This document shows positions 42,590 to 51,850 of a stretch of DNA of 64,000 bases, one piece after another (the stretch's first letter is position 1; each line of letters opens with the position of its first letter). The translations under genes and the position numbers were made by a program. The notes under the pieces are model-generated. The model did not search any database, was not told the origin of the DNA, and saw only the letters and a list, made by a program, of their open reading frames with translations. The stretch lies in the NCBI GenBank assembly GCA_964576475.1, contig CAZNVG010000003.1, positions 1-64,000 of the forward strand, in the 5' to 3' direction. This DNA comes from CAZNVG01 sp964576475. Its GTDB lineage: Bacteria > Patescibacteriota > Saccharimonadia > Saccharimonadales > CAZNVG01.

Positions 42590-43027
42590 ATGAAAAACCC
42601 CGATGTTGAAAACTATCTAAATACTATCGCTGAGCCAAGAAGACGCGAAGTAGAAACAGTTAGAGAAGTTATTAGGCAACACCTACCCGCGGGATACGAG
42701 GAAAAAATTGAATACGGAATGCTGAGTTATCAGGTGCCCCTATCGACCTACCCAGATACGTACAACAAAAAGCCGCTTATGTATGCCGCACTTGCTGCTC
42801 AGAAAAACCACCTCGCGCTGTATCTGTGTAATGTATACGGCTCTGAAGATTTACGACGCAAGCTGGAGAAAGGTTTTTCAGCAGCAGATAAAAAACTTGA
42901 TATGGGGAAGAGTTGTCTGCGCTTCCAGACGGCAGACGATCTACCGCTGTCGGTCATTGGAGATATAATTAGCGCTGTACCGATGCAGGAGTATATTGAC
43001 TATGCAAAAAGCATTCGACGATCGTAA
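42590..43027 (+). CDS. DUF1801 / YdhG-like protein, second copy
   Basis: 145 residues: VENYLNTIAEPRRREVETVREVI, then GYEEKIEYGMLSYQVPL and a C-terminal DMGKSCLRFQTADDLPL. Longer than the copy at 6261 and only distantly alike. The LmbE gene begins 26 nt before its stop, so both are likely translated from one mRNA. Role uncertain, as for the family. Confidence 0.75.
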   Translation: MKNPDVENYLNTIAEPRRREVETVREVIRQHLPAGYEEKIEYGMLSYQVPLSTYPDTYNKKPLMYAALAAQKNHLALYLCNVYGSEDLRRKLEKGFSAADKKLDMGKSCLRFQTADDLPLSVIGDIISAVPMQEYIDYAKSIRRS

Positions 43028-43763
43028 GCCCATTAGAGATCCGGCACAAATAAGTTCGCTCGGAACAATACTCTCTGTCTGGGCACACCCTGACGATGAG
43101 ACATATATGTGTGGTGCGATTATGGCGGCAGCGCGCGCTAACGGACAGAGAGTTGTTTGTGTCACGGCAACTAGAGGTGAGGCAGGCTCCCAAAATCTGG
43201 AAAAATGGCCTTCAGAAGAGTTGGCAAAAGTTCGAACTAATGAGCTGGAAACTGCACTGCGAATACTGGGCATAGACGAACACCATTGGCTCGATTACCC
43301 GGACGGAGAGTGCTGCAGTCAGGATAGCAATAAAGCAGCCCAGCGCATCGCCGATATTATGGAGGCTGTGCGACCAGATACGATATTTACTTTTGGTCGC
43401 GACGGAATGACCGGACATCCTGATCATCAAATGATGTGCGAGTGGGTGTGTGCTGCGATGCGACTACGATCTGACAAAACTGCGGTTTATCATCCCGTCA
43501 TGGATCAACGTCAATATGAGGGTTTTTATAAACGTGCCGATGAGAAGCTTAATATATTCTTTGCAATCGACCGACCACCACTTAAGCAAGATTATGAGTG
43601 CGATATTCATTTGCTATTGAACGGGCCGGAACTACGAGCTAAACGGGAAGCTATACGCGCAATGCCGAGTCAAACAGAAATGTTGCATGAATTATTCACC
43701 GATGAGGAGTTAGATGCCGCACTTGGTACCGAGGCCTTTATTTTGAGCGATGAGCACCTTTGA
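43002..43763 (+). CDS. PIG-L/LmbE-like deacetylase
   Basis: 253 residues from ATG 43002. WAHPDDETYMCGA supplies the zinc His-Asp-Asp, TRGEAGS the substrate loop, and GHPDHQMMCEW the last zinc His. The family removes acetyl from N-acetylglucosamine conjugates (lipid precursors, mycothiol or bacillithiol precursors). It overlaps the preceding DUF1801 gene and, tail-to-tail, the AlkD-like gene by 26 nt. Confidence 0.85.
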   Translation: MQKAFDDRKPIRDPAQISSLGTILSVWAHPDDETYMCGAIMAAARANGQRVVCVTATRGEAGSQNLEKWPSEELAKVRTNELETALRILGIDEHHWLDYPDGECCSQDSNKAAQRIADIMEAVRPDTIFTFGRDGMTGHPDHQMMCEWVCAAMRLRSDKTAVYHPVMDQRQYEGFYKRADEKLNIFFAIDRPPLKQDYECDIHLLLNGPELRAKREAIRAMPSQTEMLHELFTDEELDAALGTEAFILSDEHL

Positions 43764-44454
43764 GATAAGTCGCTCTTTCTTCTTTTGAGAAATGCTCGAT
43801 AGCGTATCGAAGAGTTGTTCTCGGCAGTTGGTCATAGTATTCGTCAAGAAATGTTTCAAGTGCCTCGCGACTGCAGCGCTTTCCGATTTCTCGTAGCATC
43901 CAACCGACAGCTTTATGTATAAGGTCCTCTCGATCGTTTAATAGTAGAGGTGCAATTTGTAATGCGAGCTTAGGGTCACCTCTGCCAATACCATAGAAAC
44001 ACGACAGGATGGCGATGCGTCGATCCCACAGGCTGCTCGAGTGTGCAAGCGTAAATATAATGTCCTTAGATTTGTCATATGTCCAAGCGCCTACAATCTT
44101 GTGGGCTGAACTGTCAACGAGATCCCAATTATTGACACGAGATTTGTTCTTCAGGTATGCATTGTAGATACGCTCCTTGCCAGCATCATCACTTCGAGAA
44201 AACTGATATACCCAAATAAGTACTGCGCAGAGTCGTGCTTCGTGCCAGTTTGATTGAAGAAGTAACGCAACTTCTTGAATTGAGAGGTCTTTGGCTAGCT
44301 TTGCCACGGCACGCGTTTGTGGCACGCTGAGTCCCAGAAACTGGTCACCGTAGCCGTATTGACCCTCACCAGTCTTGAAGAACCAAGCAGCGTTTTCTGC
44401 TCGCATTGGATCGCTTGATTTTTCTAATAACTCTAGAACCTGTACGCTAGTCAT
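43738..44454 (-). CDS. AlkD-like DNA alkylation repair HEAT-repeat protein
   Basis: 238 residues. YGYGDQFLGLSVPQTRAVAK opens the domain, WHEARLCAVLIWVYQF and NWDLVDSSAHKIVG form the conserved central repeats, and DLIHKAVGWMLREIGKR the later one. AlkD excises positively charged alkylated bases without flipping them. The Trp and Asp in the SRVNNWDLVDSSA stretch agree with the catalytic cleft. Start overlaps the upstream membrane gene (ATGA). Confidence 0.88.
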   Translation of the reverse strand: MTSVQVLELLEKSSDPMRAENAAWFFKTGEGQYGYGDQFLGLSVPQTRAVAKLAKDLSIQEVALLLQSNWHEARLCAVLIWVYQFSRSDDAGKERIYNAYLKNKSRVNNWDLVDSSAHKIVGAWTYDKSKDIIFTLAHSSSLWDRRIAILSCFYGIGRGDPKLALQIAPLLLNDREDLIHKAVGWMLREIGKRCSREALETFLDEYYDQLPRTTLRYAIEHFSKEERATYLKGAHRSK

Positions 44455-45002
44455 GACTTGGGGCGTGGTTCTGTGTAGAGTATTGCTCCGTAGCTCGTAA
44501 GTAAGACTAATCCTAGTGTCGCAATGATGAGTGATCGCGACGCGGCAATATTTTTTTCAATCTCGCGCAAATTACGTACCGCAATTATGTAACCAGTGCC
44601 AGATCGATACTTTATGACTGTAGCGAGCCGAATATTGTCTTGTGGCTGCCACGTAATTCTGTTTTCTCCATTCTTCTTTGCGAAATCGAGTGCGCCTTTG
44701 GGTGGGGAAATATTCTCGTTTCCTAGGCTCGCTTCGGAACTAATAAGTTTTTGAGAGTCATCCATTAAAATAACTGCCGGACTGAGACTGCGCTCGATAT
44801 CGGTTTTTTGGCTGAACTGTGATTGCGCGATTGCTAAATCGTCTGCTAAAGATATGTCGCTAACAATTTTCTCGAGATCTTCGTTCGCACTGAGTCGTAG
44901 TGTTTGAAGATTCAGCGCGTAAACGCCACCCAGTAAAACAGCGCCTACCAGCGCAAATGGTAGCCAACGAAGCAGTATCTTTTTCGAAATTAATGTATGC
45001 AT
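44451..45002 (-). CDS. Two-helix membrane protein with outer sensor-like domain
   Basis: 183 residues: helix at about 13-32, an outer domain of 115 residues, and a second helix near 158-175 followed by a short tail PRPKS. The layout resembles the sensory half of a kinase or chemoreceptor without any signalling domain. GAGG precedes the ATG and TATAAT lies 15 nt further up. Function unknown. Confidence 0.5.
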   Translation of the reverse strand: MHTLISKKILLRWLPFALVGAVLLGGVYALNLQTLRLSANEDLEKIVSDISLADDLAIAQSQFSQKTDIERSLSPAVILMDDSQKLISSEASLGNENISPPKGALDFAKKNGENRITWQPQDNIRLATVIKYRSGTGYIIAVRNLREIEKNIAASRSLIIATLGLVLLTSYGAILYTEPRPKS

Positions 45003-45021
45003 TGCAACCTCGTGTGTTTAA

Positions 45022-46296
45022 TTATACGCCCAATTGTTTAGCATGCCACAGCTCAGGAACAAGCTCACTGATGCGCAATAGCTCATTGTATTTGGCTACT
45101 CGTTCACTTCGTGACATAGAGCCGGTTTTAATCTGTCCGCAGCCAAGTCCGACAGCCAGGTGAGCTATTGTAGTGTCTTCGGTTTCCCCTGAACGGTGCG
45201 ACATGATAGTATTCCAGCCCGCTTCTTGTGCCATAGAGACCGCAGCGATTGTTTCAGTAAGCGTGCCAATCTGATTTGGCTTAATCAAGATGGCGTTAGC
45301 CGCTTTTTGTGTGATCGCTTTTGTAAGCAGTGACGTATTTGTAACCAGCAAATCATCGCCAACAATTTGAAGCGAGGGATCCGCCTGTGCGGTCATCTTT
45401 ATCCAGTTTTCCCAATCGTCCTCACCTAGAGGGTCTTCGATCGAAATGATCGGATATTTTTGCATCAGCGATGTATAGCGCGCCACAAGCTTGTCGGCGT
45501 TAAGTGTCTGATTTTCGGTAGCTAGATGGTATGAGTTATCAACAAGCAGTTCGCTGGCGGCAACATCGAGTGCGATATACACATCAGACCCCGGGGAATA
45601 ACCACTTGACTCTATTGCTTGCATGATGAGATCGAGCGCCTCTGCATTACCGCTCTTAACGTGAGGTGCGTATCCTCCTTCGTCGCCGACAGTAGTAGCA
45701 TAACCCTCTTTTTCAAGTACGCGCCCTAAGGCGTGGAAAATCTCTGCGCCCATACGAACTGCTTCGGGCATCGTGCGAGCACGCGATGGAACAATCATGA
45801 ATTCTTGAATATCTGTTGAGCCTGCAGCGTGCTTACCACCATTTATGATGTTTATCATGGGCATCGGGAGAATAGGAGTCGCAGAGCTATGGAGTTCTTG
45901 CACGTATGCATACAATGCTTTTCCTTGACTGTGTGCGGCCGCCTTTGCAATTGCCAGTGAAACCGCAAGCAGTGCATTTGCGCCCAACGTTGATTTATCG
46001 TCACTACCATCAAGTTGAATGAGACGAGCATCAATTGCACTTTGATCGAGCGCGTTGTCGCCAACTAGCTCTTGCCTGATTATTGAGTTGACGTTCTTTA
46101 CGGCTTTAGTGACACCCTTACCGTCGAAAGCTGGACTGCCGTCGCGTAACTCATGAGCTTCATGGGAACCGGTTGAAGCACCCGAGGGTACCGCAGCACG
46201 ACCCATATGTCCGTCTTCTAAGGTGACTTCTGCTTCTACTGTTGGATTGCCTCGAGAGTCTATAATCTGTCGAGCAAATAAGCGTCGTATATGCAT
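45022..46296 (-). CDS. eno: Enolase
   Basis: 424 residues. SRGNPTVEAEV, GASTGSHEAHELRDG, PMPMINIINGGKHA, VGDEGGYAP, the Mg-binding Asp and Glu in ISIEDPLGEDDW and SHRSGETEDTTIAHLAVGLGCGQIKTG are all intact. It turns 2-phosphoglycerate into phosphoenolpyruvate. Divergent from the dehydrogenase/phosphoglycerate mutase unit with which it forms lower glycolysis to lactate. Confidence 0.97.
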   Translation of the reverse strand: MHIRRLFARQIIDSRGNPTVEAEVTLEDGHMGRAAVPSGASTGSHEAHELRDGSPAFDGKGVTKAVKNVNSIIRQELVGDNALDQSAIDARLIQLDGSDDKSTLGANALLAVSLAIAKAAAHSQGKALYAYVQELHSSATPILPMPMINIINGGKHAAGSTDIQEFMIVPSRARTMPEAVRMGAEIFHALGRVLEKEGYATTVGDEGGYAPHVKSGNAEALDLIMQAIESSGYSPGSDVYIALDVAASELLVDNSYHLATENQTLNADKLVARYTSLMQKYPIISIEDPLGEDDWENWIKMTAQADPSLQIVGDDLLVTNTSLLTKAITQKAANAILIKPNQIGTLTETIAAVSMAQEAGWNTIMSHRSGETEDTTIAHLAVGLGCGQIKTGSMSRSERVAKYNELLRISELVPELWHAKQLGV

Positions 46297-46302
46297 ACGC
46301 TT

Positions 46303-46311
46303 ATAATGTCA
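46303..46311 (-). promoter_or_regulatory. Extended -10 box, leaderless start of eno
   Basis: TG-A-CATTAT, 6 nt (AAGCGT), then ATG 46296 on the minus strand. Confidence 0.6.
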
Positions 46312-46327
46312 TAACTTGCATGCTTTG

Positions 46328-46336
46328 TGCCATAAT
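46328..46336 (+). promoter_or_regulatory. Extended -10 box, leaderless start of the 2-hydroxyacid dehydrogenase
   Basis: TG-C-CATAAT, 6 nt (TGAGGC), then ATG 46343. It faces the eno promoter 16 nt away. Confidence 0.6.
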
Positions 46337-46342
46337 TGAGGC

Positions 46343-47350
46343 ATGATTGTATTTTATGATGTTAACGAAAGAGATCGAGAACAGCTACAAACTAGCGCTG
46401 CGCAATTGATTGCAGGGGAACAAATCGAATACATAGCTGACGAACTGCGCGAAGATACGGTGCGCCCAGACGCCTCAGTAATATCGGTCTTTGTGTCGAG
46501 TCAGGTCGACGCCAGTACATTGGAGAAGATGCCTAATCTCAAACACATCGCTTGTCGCTCAACAGGATTCAACAACATAGACCTTGATGCTGCTCGATCA
46601 AAACAGATATCAGTCAGTAACGTTGCTGGTTATGGTGAAGATACTGTCGCTGAGTATACGTTTGGTCTGATATTAAGCTTGACCCGTAGGCTACCAGAAG
46701 CCATAGCCGCAGCGCATAGCGGTGTCATCTCAAGTGATAGTACTGGCATTGATCTCGCGGGAAAAACAATCGGTATTATCGGAACTGGTCGAATTGGTAA
46801 GAGAGTTGCTGCGATTGCCCGTGGATTTGCCATGAATGTGTTGGCATACGATGTATATCAAGATAGTGCCGCACAGGAGCAGTTAGGCTTTCAGTACACC
46901 GACCTCGATCAGGTGTTGAGTATGAGCGATATTGTGACTCTGCACATTCCGTATACCGAACAAAACAATCATATGATTAATGCCGAGAAGCTCGCAAAGA
47001 TGAAACACAGCGCGTATCTCATCAACACAGCGCGCGGAGAGCTGATTGATACGACAGCATTGATTAACGTATTGCAAGACGGCGCGCTAGCTGGTGCCGC
47101 ATTGGATGTGCTGGAAGGGGAGCAGCTTATCGACCGCGCAGAGGAGTTGGTGCTGCTACGCAGTGCGCAACTGGATCCTGAATCGCTGAAGCATAGCCTA
47201 GAGATTAACGTACTACGACAAATGTCGAATGTTATCGTTACAAAGCACAATGCATACAATTCAATCGAGGCGATAAACCGTATCAACACAACAACCGTTA
47301 GTAATATTTCGGCATTTCTAGCTGGCCGCACTGAGAATATAGTGTCATGA
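46343..47350 (+). CDS. D-isomer 2-hydroxyacid dehydrogenase (D-lactate dehydrogenase-like)
   Basis: 335 residues. IACRSTGFNNIDLDAA, TIGIIGTGRIGKRVAAIARGF (NAD site), HIPYTEQNNHMI and LINTARGELIDTTAL are typical; the catalytic Arg lies in the NTARG segment and the His in VTKHNAYNS. It would reduce pyruvate to D-lactate and renew NAD. The phosphoglycerate mutase starts at its stop (4-nt overlap), so both glycolytic genes are coupled. Confidence 0.88.
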   Translation: MIVFYDVNERDREQLQTSAAQLIAGEQIEYIADELREDTVRPDASVISVFVSSQVDASTLEKMPNLKHIACRSTGFNNIDLDAARSKQISVSNVAGYGEDTVAEYTFGLILSLTRRLPEAIAAAHSGVISSDSTGIDLAGKTIGIIGTGRIGKRVAAIARGFAMNVLAYDVYQDSAAQEQLGFQYTDLDQVLSMSDIVTLHIPYTEQNNHMINAEKLAKMKHSAYLINTARGELIDTTALINVLQDGALAGAALDVLEGEQLIDRAEELVLLRSAQLDPESLKHSLEINVLRQMSNVIVTKHNAYNSIEAINRINTTTVSNISAFLAGRTENIVS

Positions 47351-47982
47351 GCGGCCGGCTAATAATTATTCGTCATGCGGAGTCTGAATGGAACGCGCTC
47401 GGAAAGTGGACCGGTACGACCGATGTGCATCTCAGCGAAAAAGGATTCAGAGAATCGGCAAGGCTCGGACATGCGATTGAAGATCTACCGATTGATCAGG
47501 CCTATTGTTCTCAGCAAATTCGCACACTTGAGACACTGGAAACCATATTGGATGCCAGTGGGAAGATAGCAGTGCCGTTTGAGCGGTCTGCCGCATTAAA
47601 TGAGCGCGATTATGGTGTCTATACTGGCAAAAACAAATGGGAAGTAAAGCAGGAGATTGGCGAGGAAGCGTTTAACAAGCTGCGACGCGAGTGGGACTAT
47701 CCAGTCCCAGATGGTGAAACATTGAAAGACGTATCTAAACGGGTAGTACGCTTCTATCAGGATACTGTCGTTCCGCGGCTCTCGGCTGGTCATCATGTAC
47801 TACTCGTCGCTCATGGAAACTCTATTCGAGCGCTAGTTAAGTATATTGAATCTATCAGCGACGAAGACGTTGCTAGTTTAGAAATGATATTCGGAACAGT
47901 ATTGCTATATCATGTGGATGAAAAGGGGATGATGCTCGATAAGGATGAGCGTAAAATCGAAACGGAGTTACCGCCCGCCTAA
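47347..47982 (+). CDS. gpmA: 2,3-bisphosphoglycerate-dependent phosphoglycerate mutase-like
   Basis: 211 residues, slightly short. IIRHAESEWNALGKWTGTTDVHLSEKG contains the phospho-His, ERDYGVYTGKNKWEVKQEIG the family insert that separates GpmA from simple phosphatases, and LLVAHGNSIRALVKYIE the second His. It interconverts 3- and 2-phosphoglycerate ahead of enolase. Ends 4 nt into the convergent purD gene. Confidence 0.88.
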   Translation: MSGRLIIIRHAESEWNALGKWTGTTDVHLSEKGFRESARLGHAIEDLPIDQAYCSQQIRTLETLETILDASGKIAVPFERSAALNERDYGVYTGKNKWEVKQEIGEEAFNKLRREWDYPVPDGETLKDVSKRVVRFYQDTVVPRLSAGHHVLLVAHGNSIRALVKYIESISDEDVASLEMIFGTVLLYHVDEKGMMLDKDERKIETELPPA

Positions 47983-49325
47983 AGCTGTGACTCGCGAAGT
48001 CCAATGTCGCTTCGATAATGCTTGCCTTCAAACTGCAATATACTGGCGGCGCTATAAGCGCGGTCTCTAGCTTGCGCGAGGTTTTTCCCCACAGCCGTTA
48101 CGTCGAGCACTCGCCCACCGTCGGTTAGAAGAGTGCCGTTGACTTTTTTGGCGCCAGCCCAAAACAGTTCCACGCCGGGTACTTTGCTTGCTTCATCTAT
48201 ACCACGTATAACTTTGCCGAGCTCATATTCGTTTGGGTAGCCATGAGAACATAGCACGACGTCGATAGCGACATCATCAGTCCATGTAATGTCGACATCG
48301 GCGAGTTTCCCGCAGACACTAGCAACGATAATCTCAAGCAAGTCGCTATCAAGCCGGCGGAGATGTGTTTGCATTTCAGGATTCCCGGGGCGCGTATTGT
48401 ACTCAACCACTGCCAGTCCATTTGCTTGTTCCATAATTCCTGGATACAGAATGCCGGAGTTGAATGCATGGCCATGCTTCCTAAGCACCGCAAGAATAGG
48501 CTCGCTTACGGTGCGTCGAGCGATGTCTATTACTGTCGTATCGAAGTCTTTTTCACCGAAAAGAATTCGTGGAGCGACAACGCCAACACCGCCGGTCATT
48601 GGACCGGTGTCGTCATCGTATATGCGTTTATGATCAATTGAAGCGGGGAAAGACCTGATTGTGTTTCTGTCTACCCATTCGTGTTGTGAAAATTCACGCC
48701 CAACGAGTAACTCCTCAATAATGACAGGTCCAGTCGCCGGACCGTACATCCCACCAAACATGGCATCAATAAGTTTGTGGGCGGCGGCGGGAGTATCAGC
48801 TTGCTCAGCTGCTTTACCCTTGGCCGGCCAGCTAGCCTTCACGTATACGGGCCACTCTTGATGCGATTCAATGTACATATGAGCAGTACTTGCGTCGGTG
48901 AAATCATTATAGGCAGCGGTTGCCACACCAGCCTCTTGCATTAGTAGCTTTGCAAATTTTTTTGAGCTTTCAAGCTGGGCAGAACCTTTGTCAGCGCCCC
49001 ACGTGGCTACGCCAGCCTCCATAAGGGAATCTACAAGTCCGGCAGCGAGCCAATGATCCTGCGAAACAACAGCGAGGTCGATATTTTCGTCCGTTGCATA
49101 GCGTGTTAATGCTTTGCAGTCGACTTCGATGTCATTGGTGAGTATGGAGCTGACATCGTGTGCATTGAGGTCTTCAGGTAGTTGCTTTGTTGCTGCAAGT
49201 GATCCTATACGACTCGCCTGTGCGAGCTTCCATGTAATCGCATGTTCACGCCCGCCATCACCGACAACCATGACGTTGATAGTATCCAGCTCTTCTAATC
49301 GCTCGTAATTCAATGATGGCTGCAT
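47979..49325 (-). CDS. purD: Phosphoribosylamine-glycine ligase
   Basis: 448 residues, close to the usual 420-430. VMVVGDGGREHAITWKLAQA opens the enzyme; the ATP-grasp core has VIIEELLVGREFSQHEWVD, GPMTGGVGVVAP and VVEYNTRPGNPEMQ. It makes glycinamide ribonucleotide in purine synthesis. About 16 extra residues precede the core, so the real start could be inside. No other pur gene is in view. Confidence 0.92.
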   Translation of the reverse strand: MQPSLNYERLEELDTINVMVVGDGGREHAITWKLAQASRIGSLAATKQLPEDLNAHDVSSILTNDIEVDCKALTRYATDENIDLAVVSQDHWLAAGLVDSLMEAGVATWGADKGSAQLESSKKFAKLLMQEAGVATAAYNDFTDASTAHMYIESHQEWPVYVKASWPAKGKAAEQADTPAAAHKLIDAMFGGMYGPATGPVIIEELLVGREFSQHEWVDRNTIRSFPASIDHKRIYDDDTGPMTGGVGVVAPRILFGEKDFDTTVIDIARRTVSEPILAVLRKHGHAFNSGILYPGIMEQANGLAVVEYNTRPGNPEMQTHLRRLDSDLLEIIVASVCGKLADVDITWTDDVAIDVVLCSHGYPNEYELGKVIRGIDEASKVPGVELFWAGAKKVNGTLLTDGGRVLDVTAVGKNLAQARDRAYSAASILQFEGKHYRSDIGLRESQL

Positions 49326-49393
49326 ACTCTGTATAGTGACATAATACTATGAAACAAACCAAGCATAAGTACAGTAGTGGTAAGATATCTGTA

Positions 49394-50446
49394 ATGATTA
49401 GTCTACAAACGTTCCGACGCAAGGATACTCTACTTGCACTCATGATTATTATCGTTGCAGTGCTTACTTCGTGGCTGCTCCTATCAAGGCAAGAAACTGT
49501 GAAATATGGCGCATCTAGACCGGATTGTGCTGCGGATTTTCGCTGTAATGCCGAATACTACGCTCGGCTAACATACCGTAGTGATCCTGCAACTGCGTTT
49601 ATCGACATTCGCAAGGCGTACGACGGGGATAGCAACGTGAAGGCCCAGTGCCACCAATTAACGCATATTATTGGACGCACCGCTTTCGAGAAATATGGAG
49701 GGCTGAGTGGAGCCTTTGAACGAGGCGATAGCTTCTGTTGGTCAGGATTCCATCATGGAGCAGTAGAACAGGCGGTCGGTGATATGGGTATTGCGCAGAT
49801 TAAGGCCGAAGCGAATGATTTATGTCGTGAGTTAGCCGAAAAGAATCGTTACTCATTCGACCACTTTAACTGCGTCCATGGATTGGGACATGGGTTTATG
49901 AGTATTGATGCCTACGAGTTACCAAGCGCGCTCAAAAGCTGTGAAATTTTGACCGATACATGGGAGCGCGATTCCTGCGCAGGTGGGGTGTTTATGGAAA
50001 ATGTGATGGTGGCGTCACGAGAAAATGGCGTGAGTAAATACCTTAAAAAAGATGATTTACTCTATCCGTGCAATGGCATCGAAGAAACATTCATGCAGCA
50101 GTGCTATCTAATGCAATCCTCGTATATGTTGCAGCAGAACGGTTATAATTTTCGTGATACGTTTGCGCTTTGCCAGAAAGCGAACAGTGCCTATATCAAT
50201 ACATGTTTTCAGAGTATTGGACGTGATGCGTCGGGCAGTAGCGTAAGCGACGTGACGCTTACAAAAGAAAAATGCGATACCGCGCCAGACAGGGAAGCAT
50301 TAAAATACTGTATGATGGGCGCAGTTAGAGACTTTGTGTCCTATTTCCACTCCGATACACAAGCACGCGAGTTGTGTAAGGCTTGGGGCGCGGAAATCGA
50401 GCAGCCGTGTAACGACGAAATTACAAATTATTATAGGGTGTTTTAG
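49394..50446 (+). CDS. Secreted Cys-rich repeat protein, membrane-anchored
   Basis: 350 residues from ATG 49394, favoured because TG-G-TAAGAT lies 7 nt upstream; ATG 49349 is only 3 nt from a -10 box. One helix at about 12-33, then an outer domain with 16 Cys, an even number, in helical units that begin C-x-x-G or C-x-x-x-H (CHQLTHIIG, CVHGLGHGF, CNGIEETF). His and Cys spacing suggests disulfide-linked repeats that might bind metal. It leads the operon with the cytochrome b5-like gene and oleA. Confidence 0.65.
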   Translation: MISLQTFRRKDTLLALMIIIVAVLTSWLLLSRQETVKYGASRPDCAADFRCNAEYYARLTYRSDPATAFIDIRKAYDGDSNVKAQCHQLTHIIGRTAFEKYGGLSGAFERGDSFCWSGFHHGAVEQAVGDMGIAQIKAEANDLCRELAEKNRYSFDHFNCVHGLGHGFMSIDAYELPSALKSCEILTDTWERDSCAGGVFMENVMVASRENGVSKYLKKDDLLYPCNGIEETFMQQCYLMQSSYMLQQNGYNFRDTFALCQKANSAYINTCFQSIGRDASGSSVSDVTLTKEKCDTAPDREALKYCMMGAVRDFVSYFHSDTQARELCKAWGAEIEQPCNDEITNYYRVF

Positions 50447-50447
50447 T

Positions 50448-50849
50448 ATGAAAAAAATCTCTAAACCAATACTTCTGTCATGCGTTATTGCTGCGGTTGT
50501 CCTTATGCTGAGTGCAATTCGCTTACAACAAAATCGCGTAGATGTTGTTGAAGATTTTGATGTATCGAGCGTGTTGCCTCCGCCTGTTTCGCAGCCGGCA
50601 TCGCCCAGCAAAGTTGTGAACGCATCGGAGCTGGCGACTAACGACGGCACAAATGGAAAGCCATGTTTTGTCGCAGTAGACGGAACAGCGTATGAAATTA
50701 CGCAGGGTAAGCTTTGGAATAATGGCCAACACGATACAAGCGGTGGTCAAGCTATGTGCGGCAAAGACTTAAGTGAGGCTATGAAGGCATCGCCCCATGG
50801 CAAGTCAAAACTAACTGAGCTGAGCGTGATCGGCCAGTATCAACCGTAA
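50448..50849 (+). CDS. Membrane-anchored cytochrome b5-like domain protein
   Basis: 133 residues from ATG 50448. A signal anchor (about 7-24) is followed by a Pro/Ser linker, then CFVAVDGTAYEITQGKLWNNGQHDTSGGQAMCGKDL and SPHGKSKL: the cytochrome b5 fold with candidate heme His in GQHDT and SPHG. Cys before and after could form a disulfide, fitting an outside location. It might carry electrons, but the P450 of this cluster is predicted inside, so pairing is doubtful. Its stop overlaps the oleA start. Confidence 0.75.
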   Translation: MKKISKPILLSCVIAAVVLMLSAIRLQQNRVDVVEDFDVSSVLPPPVSQPASPSKVVNASELATNDGTNGKPCFVAVDGTAYEITQGKLWNNGQHDTSGGQAMCGKDLSEAMKASPHGKSKLTELSVIGQYQP

Positions 50850-51850
50850 TGGGTGTCCGAATACACAGCTTTGGTTCGTTTGTTCCTCGTACGTTCGTAT
50901 CAAGTACTGAGCTCGAGAATATATTGCGAAGCAAGAACCCTTCACTCAAAATTCCATCCGGCATACTTGAGACGATGACTGGAATTACGCGTCGCCCGAT
51001 AGCAGACGACAACGATCAAGCGTCTGATTTAGCAGTGCGCGCTGCTGAAAGTAGTATTACGAAGTATGGCGGTAGATTGGAGGATATTGATTTACTTATA
51101 TTTGCGAGCGCAAGCCAAGATGTCTCCGAGCCGGCTACAGCCAACATTGTCCAAACAAAACTCGGCCTTATGTGTCCAGCATTTGATGTTAAAAATGCCT
51201 GCAATAGTGTAATGAGTGCAATTGAGATTGCGACAGCTTTTGTGAATGCAGGCATGCACAAAAACATACTCATCGCGAGCGGCGAAATTCCAAGCCGAGT
51301 TGTCAGACATACGTTCGATGACAGGGATGACTTTAAGCAGTCGTTTCCGAGCCTCACTCTTGGTGATGCGGGCGGGTCTCTGCTGGTCAGTTATGATGAG
51401 CAATCAAACGTGCATTACCAAAAAAGCTACACCTACGGCGAGCACTGGAAATTGGCGGCGTTCATCGAGGGCGGCTCTATGCAAGCTTCAACCAGTGACG
51501 GGATTAAGTTTGTTGGTGACGGAACCGCACTCAAGAATGCGTTCTTAAGTCTGGGCGATAGTATTGTTCGCGAGGCTTTATCGTCAGTTGGCTGGGATAT
51601 GGACGATATAGATCAGCTATTTATACATCAGGTCGCAGCAGGATTCACTGCCGAGACTTTGCAGTTGATTGGCGTTCCAGCCGACAAAACATATGCCACA
51701 GTTGAGAAGCAAGGAAATCTCGCGTCAGCTAGTTTGCCTATTGCTATCACGCAGGCACTTGATGACGGAACAGTTCGCGTAGGCGACAAGGTAATGGTGA
51801 TTGGGCTCGCAAGCGGTATAAATGTATCAGTATTACTGCTCACCATTTAG
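50849..51850 (+). CDS. oleA: OleA-like thiolase-fold acyl-CoA condensing enzyme
   Basis: 333 residues, as expected for OleA (about 340). EPATANIV provides the Glu (near 94) that OleA uses as base, FDVKNACNSVMSAIEIA the nucleophile Cys (near 118), FIHQVAAGF the His and EKQGNLASASLPIA the Asn. The EPxTA and FDVxNAC strings agree better with OleA than with FabH. OleA joins two fatty acyl-CoAs head to head to a beta-keto acid. FabH-like activity remains the alternative. Starts by TAATG overlap with the b5-like gene. Confidence 0.8.
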   Translation: MGVRIHSFGSFVPRTFVSSTELENILRSKNPSLKIPSGILETMTGITRRPIADDNDQASDLAVRAAESSITKYGGRLEDIDLLIFASASQDVSEPATANIVQTKLGLMCPAFDVKNACNSVMSAIEIATAFVNAGMHKNILIASGEIPSRVVRHTFDDRDDFKQSFPSLTLGDAGGSLLVSYDEQSNVHYQKSYTYGEHWKLAAFIEGGSMQASTSDGIKFVGDGTALKNAFLSLGDSIVREALSSVGWDMDDIDQLFIHQVAAGFTAETLQLIGVPADKTYATVEKQGNLASASLPIAITQALDDGTVRVGDKVMVIGLASGINVSVLLLTI

